Part shown: one piece after another, positions 39,310-42,891 of the stretch | Layout of the letters: each line of letters starts with the position of its first letter | Numbering within the stretch: the first letter of the stretch is position 1 | From: Candidatus Omnitrophota bacterium | GTDB taxonomy: Bacteria > Omnitrophota > Omnitrophia > Omnitrophales > Aquincolibacteriaceae | NCBI GenBank assembly: GCA_018883425.1 | Contig: VFQY01000010.1 | Span: 1-42,891, forward strand | Length of the DNA stretch: 42,891 nt | Direction of reading: 5' to 3' | Notes under the pieces: model-generated | The model's input: the letters and a program-made list of their open reading frames with translations, nothing else | Database searches by the model: none | Told to the model about the DNA's origin: nothing | Program-made: the position numbers and the translations under genes

Positions 39310-41487
39310 ATGAAGCTGCGCGCGGCTGTCTTCTTAGTCTTACTGATGACGGGGGCTTCGGCCCAGGTGATTGCCGAAGAGTCCGCCAGCCGCATCCCTT
39401 CCCGGGGTCAAACCGGCCCTGCGACGGCTCAGCCGTCAGAACCCTCCGTGCTTGGCACCGTGCTCGTGCAGGCGACGGCTGAGAACCCGCGAAGTTCGTT
39501 TCTTCCGGAAGCCGCAGGCACCCGCATTTACAGCGGAAAAAAAACACAGCGGGTTTCTCTGGAGGCTCTGCCCGCGATTGCCAATAACAACTACCGTCAG
39601 GCTCTCGCTCAAACGCCTGGGCTTCTCCTGAGCGAAGAGTCCACGCCTCTTCTCAGTGTGGGCTACCGCGGTCTGGATCCGCACCGGGCGCAATTCACGC
39701 AGGTCCTGCAGGACGGTGTGCCCATCCACGCGGATATGTTCGGCTACCCGGAGGCCTACTATGCCCCCGTCATGCAGACGCTAGAGGCGGTAGAGTTTCT
39801 GCATGGCGGAGCCGGACTGATGTACGGCCCTCAGCCCGGCGGAGCTCTGAACTTCGTGACGCGACGGCCCGCAGCCGACACAGCTCTCAGGCTTTCGTCC
39901 GAGAATCTTTTCGGAAGCGATCATCTTTTTTCGACGTATCAATCCATGAGCGGCACCCTCGGTCCGGTCGGTTATCTCGGGCATTTTCATGAAAGGCAAG
40001 GCGAAGGGTTCCGCCGTCAAAACAGTGATTACGAAGTGATCGCCGGAGGACTCAAGACGGTGCTCGACCTGGATCCGGAGTCGCGCCTGACGATCAATTA
40101 CGACGAATATCACGAAGAGCACGGAGAGCCCGGCGGGATAACCCGACGGCAATTCGACGAGGACGCATCGGCTTCGACGAGGGAGTTCGACCGGTTCCGC
40201 CTGGAACGTTATTACGGATCTGCGCGTTATGAAAAAGAACTCTCGGAAGAAGCCCGTCTTGACGCGGTTGTCTACGGGGGGCATTACCGGCGTTACAGCA
40301 AACGGCAGCGAGGCGGAGGCTTCGGCCTCGTTCCGAGCGGCGCGGCGGCGTCCTCCAACGATATCGAAGAGCAGGACTTTTATAATTTCGGATTTGAACC
40401 GCGCGTCCGGCGCGATTATGACGCCTTGGCGGAAACCCACACCCTGACCTTGGGGGCACACACCTTCATGTCCCATTCTCCGCGTACGGATCAGCGGGGA
40501 GCTTCGCCGGCTGCGGATTCTGGTCTTCTGCGTAAACTCAGCGCCCGGGATTCCTGGTACCTTTCCGTCTTCGCTGAAAATGCGTTCCGTTGGGCCAAAC
40601 TCACCGTCACTCCGGGAGTTCGCTTTGAGAATTTCTGGCAGCGCATCGAGGAAAAAACGAACGCTGACAAAACGGCCGTGGGTCTTGCAGATGAGAAGCA
40701 GTTTGATTTTGTTCCGCTCATGGGCCTGGGAGTTTCCTACGAGGTGATGCGTCGCATCGAAGTTTATTCGAACATCTCTCAGGGCTACCGCCCGAAGATT
40801 TTTTCTCAGTCCGTGCCTACGGGCACCAATCAGGTCGTCAATTCAAACCTAGAGCCCGGGAAATCCTGGCAGATGGATGCCGGCGTTCGAGGGCGGCCTC
40901 TGCCGTTCCTGAGTTGGGACGCGAGCTACTTTCTCCTGGAGCTGAACAATCAGGTCGGGTCGGTGGGCAACAGCGTTCAGAATGTGGGGGATCTGCGTAA
41001 TCATGGGCTCGAACTCTTTACCGACGCGGATCTTGTGGGGTGGCTGGACCATGTCCAGGGAACGCGCCGCGGCGAAAAGCTCGGGTCGCTGTCGCCTTTC
41101 GTCACGGCGACCTTCATCGACGGCGAATACCGGGAAGGGCCCAACAGCGGCCGCCAGCCGCAATATGCCCCCAAATACAATCTCAGGACAGGACTGAATT
41201 ATGACCGCCATGAACGCATCAAGGTGAGTTTCTTCGGAACCTTTCTCGGAAAGCATTTTGCCGACGACGCGTCTTCGCCCGAGCGTTTTATCCCGTCTTA
41301 CAAGGTTTGGGATTTAACAGGCGAATTTCAGTTCCTCAAAAATGCTTTCGGTAAATTCGATATGAGTCTTTTCGGGGGCATTAACAATCTCTTCGATGAA
41401 CACTACTATGCCCGGGTGCGTGCGGATGGTATTGATCCCGCCAACGGCCGTAATGTTTACGGCGGTTTGAAAATCCTTCTCGGCTAA
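39310..41487 (+). CDS. TonB-dependent outer-membrane receptor (siderophore/metal uptake type)
   Basis: A 725-residue active-transport outer-membrane receptor. Signal peptide to about AQVIA; then a TonB-box-like LGTVLVQA near residue 50; a plug domain (about 70-185) including NYRQALAQTPGLLLSEES, VGYRGLDPHRAQFTQVLQDGVPIHADMFGYPE and FLHGGAGLMYGPQPGGALNFVTRRP; and a 22-strand-type barrel with the terminal NNLFDEHYYARVR...VYGGLKILLG. The layout resembles Fe-dicitrate-type receptors. GGAGGGGAG precedes the ATG. The palindrome in the leader suggests control by a Fur-family metal repressor, fitting iron or another metal complex, but the ligand is not readable. Confidence 0.92.
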   Translation: MKLRAAVFLVLLMTGASAQVIAEESASRIPSRGQTGPATAQPSEPSVLGTVLVQATAENPRSSFLPEAAGTRIYSGKKTQRVSLEALPAIANNNYRQALAQTPGLLLSEESTPLLSVGYRGLDPHRAQFTQVLQDGVPIHADMFGYPEAYYAPVMQTLEAVEFLHGGAGLMYGPQPGGALNFVTRRPAADTALRLSSENLFGSDHLFSTYQSMSGTLGPVGYLGHFHERQGEGFRRQNSDYEVIAGGLKTVLDLDPESRLTINYDEYHEEHGEPGGITRRQFDEDASASTREFDRFRLERYYGSARYEKELSEEARLDAVVYGGHYRRYSKRQRGGGFGLVPSGAAASSNDIEEQDFYNFGFEPRVRRDYDALAETHTLTLGAHTFMSHSPRTDQRGASPAADSGLLRKLSARDSWYLSVFAENAFRWAKLTVTPGVRFENFWQRIEEKTNADKTAVGLADEKQFDFVPLMGLGVSYEVMRRIEVYSNISQGYRPKIFSQSVPTGTNQVVNSNLEPGKSWQMDAGVRGRPLPFLSWDASYFLLELNNQVGSVGNSVQNVGDLRNHGLELFTDADLVGWLDHVQGTRRGEKLGSLSPFVTATFIDGEYREGPNSGRQPQYAPKYNLRTGLNYDRHERIKVSFFGTFLGKHFADDASSPERFIPSYKVWDLTGEFQFLKNAFGKFDMSLFGGINNLFDEHYYARVRADGIDPANGRNVYGGLKILLG

Positions 41488-41593
41488 ATCCCCATCTTTC
41501 CGAAATCAGGAAAGTGTTCATTTTAGCTCCCGGAATGCCGAAGTCCTAAGGAGCCCTTCCAACAAGCCGGAGACGGCGCTGCCGTTTCCGAGG

Positions 41594-41599
41594 TATACT
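41594..41599 (+). promoter_or_regulatory. -10 element of pckA
   Basis: TATACT at 41594-41599, about 32 bases before the GTG start; no good -35 is seen. A 9-base hairpin-forming repeat (GGAGACGGC/GCCGTTTCC, 41569-41589) lies just upstream. Confidence 0.4.
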
Positions 41600-41630
41600 A
41601 CAAAGAGCGCTCTAACGGGCGGAGGTTCCT

Positions 41631-42891
41631 GTGGAAGCTCATCCTCGAAGTGTTCTTGAAGATTCAAGCCGGCCGGGCGGCTACGGCGGGAATTTGTCCG
41701 CAGCCCGGCTGATCGAACTTTCCCTCAAGCGGGGCGAATCCCGCCTCACAAGTGCCGGCGCTCTCTTAATCGAAACCGCGCCTTATACGGGCCGTCTTCC
41801 TCAGGATAAATTTATCGTGCGCGATGCCGCCAGCGAATCACGCATCGGCTGGGGTCCGGTGAATCGCCCCTTCGAAAGCGCCCGCTTCGACGAGCTTCTG
41901 AATCGTGTCACGGACTATCTGGCTTCCAAAGAAATTTTTTCTCAGGATTGTGCGGCAGGCGCCGATCCCGAATTCAGGGTGCCGATACGGGTTCTGACGG
42001 AATCCCCCGCGGCCGCGCTTTTTGCCCAGACGCTGTTTCTGAGCCCTCGGGCCGGAGAGCAGCCTGCCTTCCGTCTGATCCATGCGCCCGGATTTAAGGC
42101 CGATCCCGCCCGTGATGCGACCCGGTCCGAGGCCTTCATTCTGCTCAATTTTGAACGGCGCATGATTCTTATCGGGGGTACAGCCTATGCGGGTGAAATT
42201 AAAAAATCCGTGTTCACGCTGATGAATTATCTTTTGCCGCTGCAGGGGGTGCTGCCGATGCACTGCTCCGCCAATTTCGGCAGTTCGCCCGGCGACAGCG
42301 CAATCTTCTTCGGTCTTTCAGGAACAGGCAAAACAACACTGTCGGCGGTTCCTGAGAGAACGCTTGTCGGTGACGACGAGCACGGGTGGAGCGGCCGGGG
42401 CATCTTCAATTTCGAGGGAGGATGCTACGCCAAGGTGATTCGTCTTTCACAGGAGGGCGAACCCGAGATTTATGAAGCGGTCCACCGCTTCGGAACGATG
42501 CTGGAAAATGTCGTGATGGATCCCGTCACCCGGGATATCCGTTTGGAGGATGCGAGTATTTCTGAAAACACGCGCGCCTCTTATCCCATTGACTTTATTC
42601 CCAACATGACGCTGTCGGGCCAATGCGGACACCCCCGCAACATTCTGATGCTGACGTGCGACGCCTTCGGGGTCCTTCCGCCGGCCGCTCTCTTGACGCC
42701 TGATCAGGCCATGTTCCATTTTCTCTCGGGCTACACGGCCAAGGTCGCCGGGACAGAGGCGGGGGTCAAGGAGCCTCAGGCTACTTTCAGTGCTTGTTTC
42801 GGTGAACCGTTCATGCCCATGGCGCCCTCGGTGTACGCGGAGCTTCTCGGAGAGAAGATCCGCCGGCATGAGGCCCGGGTCTGGCTCGTCA
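41631..42891 (+). CDS. pckA: Phosphoenolpyruvate carboxykinase (ATP), 3' truncated by window
   Basis: Converts oxaloacetate and ATP to phosphoenolpyruvate and CO2, the first committed step of gluconeogenesis. The frame is open from the GTG at 41631 to the window end, about 420 residues of the usual 530; it is absent from the track because no stop is reached. Visible motifs: YTGRLPQDKFIV (substrate Arg region, commonly TGRSPKDKFIV), MNYLLPLQGVLPMHCSANFG (metal-binding His region), the kinase-1 loop FFGLSGTGKTTLS and kinase-2 VGDDEHGWSGRGIFNFEGGCYAKVI, then NMTLSGQCGHPRNILMLTCDAFGVLPP and GYTAKVAGTE, all diagnostic of the ATP-type enzyme. Start GTG is preceded by GGAGGT four bases away, rather close, but no ATG lies in frame nearby. 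Confidence 0.95.
   Translation, partial: MEAHPRSVLEDSSRPGGYGGNLSAARLIELSLKRGESRLTSAGALLIETAPYTGRLPQDKFIVRDAASESRIGWGPVNRPFESARFDELLNRVTDYLASKEIFSQDCAAGADPEFRVPIRVLTESPAAALFAQTLFLSPRAGEQPAFRLIHAPGFKADPARDATRSEAFILLNFERRMILIGGTAYAGEIKKSVFTLMNYLLPLQGVLPMHCSANFGSSPGDSAIFFGLSGTGKTTLSAVPERTLVGDDEHGWSGRGIFNFEGGCYAKVIRLSQEGEPEIYEAVHRFGTMLENVVMDPVTRDIRLEDASISENTRASYPIDFIPNMTLSGQCGHPRNILMLTCDAFGVLPPAALLTPDQAMFHFLSGYTAKVAGTEAGVKEPQATFSACFGEPFMPMAPSVYAELLGEKIRRHEARVWLV

Noticed and set aside
41495-41513. CTTTCC/GGAAAG hairpin after the TonB-dependent receptor as a terminator
   Set aside because: Six-base stem with only a weak, distant T-rich stretch; not convincing as a terminator.

Overview
The window is about 43 kb of a moderately GC-rich, tightly packed bacterial chromosome. 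The cell envelope is clearly diderm: there is an LpxL/HtrB-type lipid A acyltransferase, a TonB-dependent receptor, three further outer-membrane barrel proteins, a lipoprotein and several signal-peptide proteins. The mix of type III glutamine synthetase, two TIGR04073 'exosortase-associated' small proteins, a large-subunit Pst system and several unrecognised small secreted proteins suggests an uncultured diderm lineage (PVC/Omnitrophota-like is a guess), not a well-studied proteobacterium. I could not fix the phylum. No rRNA, tRNA, CRISPR, insertion sequence, integrase or phage gene is visible, and base composition and gene density look even, so this reads as core chromosome and not an island.

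Layout. 1-9.4 kb: the tail of an unknown gene, a TVP38/DedA-like membrane protein, a convergent M3 oligopeptidase (pepF), then glnN behind a textbook sigma-54 promoter and a 425-base structured leader/upstream region. A DnaQ/ExoX-like exonuclease, a methyltransferase, an unknown protein and a large membrane protein with a degenerate M48-type protease site plus a C-terminal zinc ribbon follow. 9.5-11.4 kb: an RGG-rich protein next to a YacP-type NYN ribonuclease, inorganic pyrophosphatase and an ArsC/Spx-like protein. 11.4-17.4 kb: M15 peptidase, TPR protein, YgjP-like metallopeptidase, a small conserved protein, then a run of small exported proteins (DUF5329-like, two TIGR04073 paralogues, a coiled-coil lipoprotein), and an SRPBCC/TIGR01777-epimerase pair.

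18.5-22.7 kb is a metal (probably zinc) uptake operon: a His-rich mini membrane protein, an outer-membrane barrel, then a ZnuA/ZnuC/ZnuB-like transporter joined by TGATG overlaps. 22.8-31.8 kb is a complete phosphate-starvation operon: phoB, outer-membrane porin, pstS, pstC, pstA, pstB, phoU, with 11-base-spaced PHO-box-like repeats before phoB and before the porin, and strong hairpins bracketing pstS. No phoR kinase is present in the window. The two operons share one design: each pairs an outer-membrane pore with its own inner-membrane ABC importer.

31.8-42.9 kb: DUF2490 barrel, MFS transporter plus thioesterase, DUF3592 protein divergent from typA/bipA, an unknown single-TM protein, a 30-base (CT)15 repeat in front of a CBS-domain protein and a cytidylate-kinase-like protein, a TonB-dependent receptor with a strong promoter and a 15-base Fur-type 7-1-7 palindrome, and the first 420 codons of pckA, which the ORF track misses because it runs off the window.

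The strongest leads are regulatory (sigma-54 glnN promoter with possible attenuator, PHO boxes, two Fur-family-like operators, the CT repeat) and architectural (M48-like protein lacking a metal ligand, RGG protein beside an NYN nuclease, the small exported-protein cluster). I did not find an obviously new multi-gene defence or mobile system.
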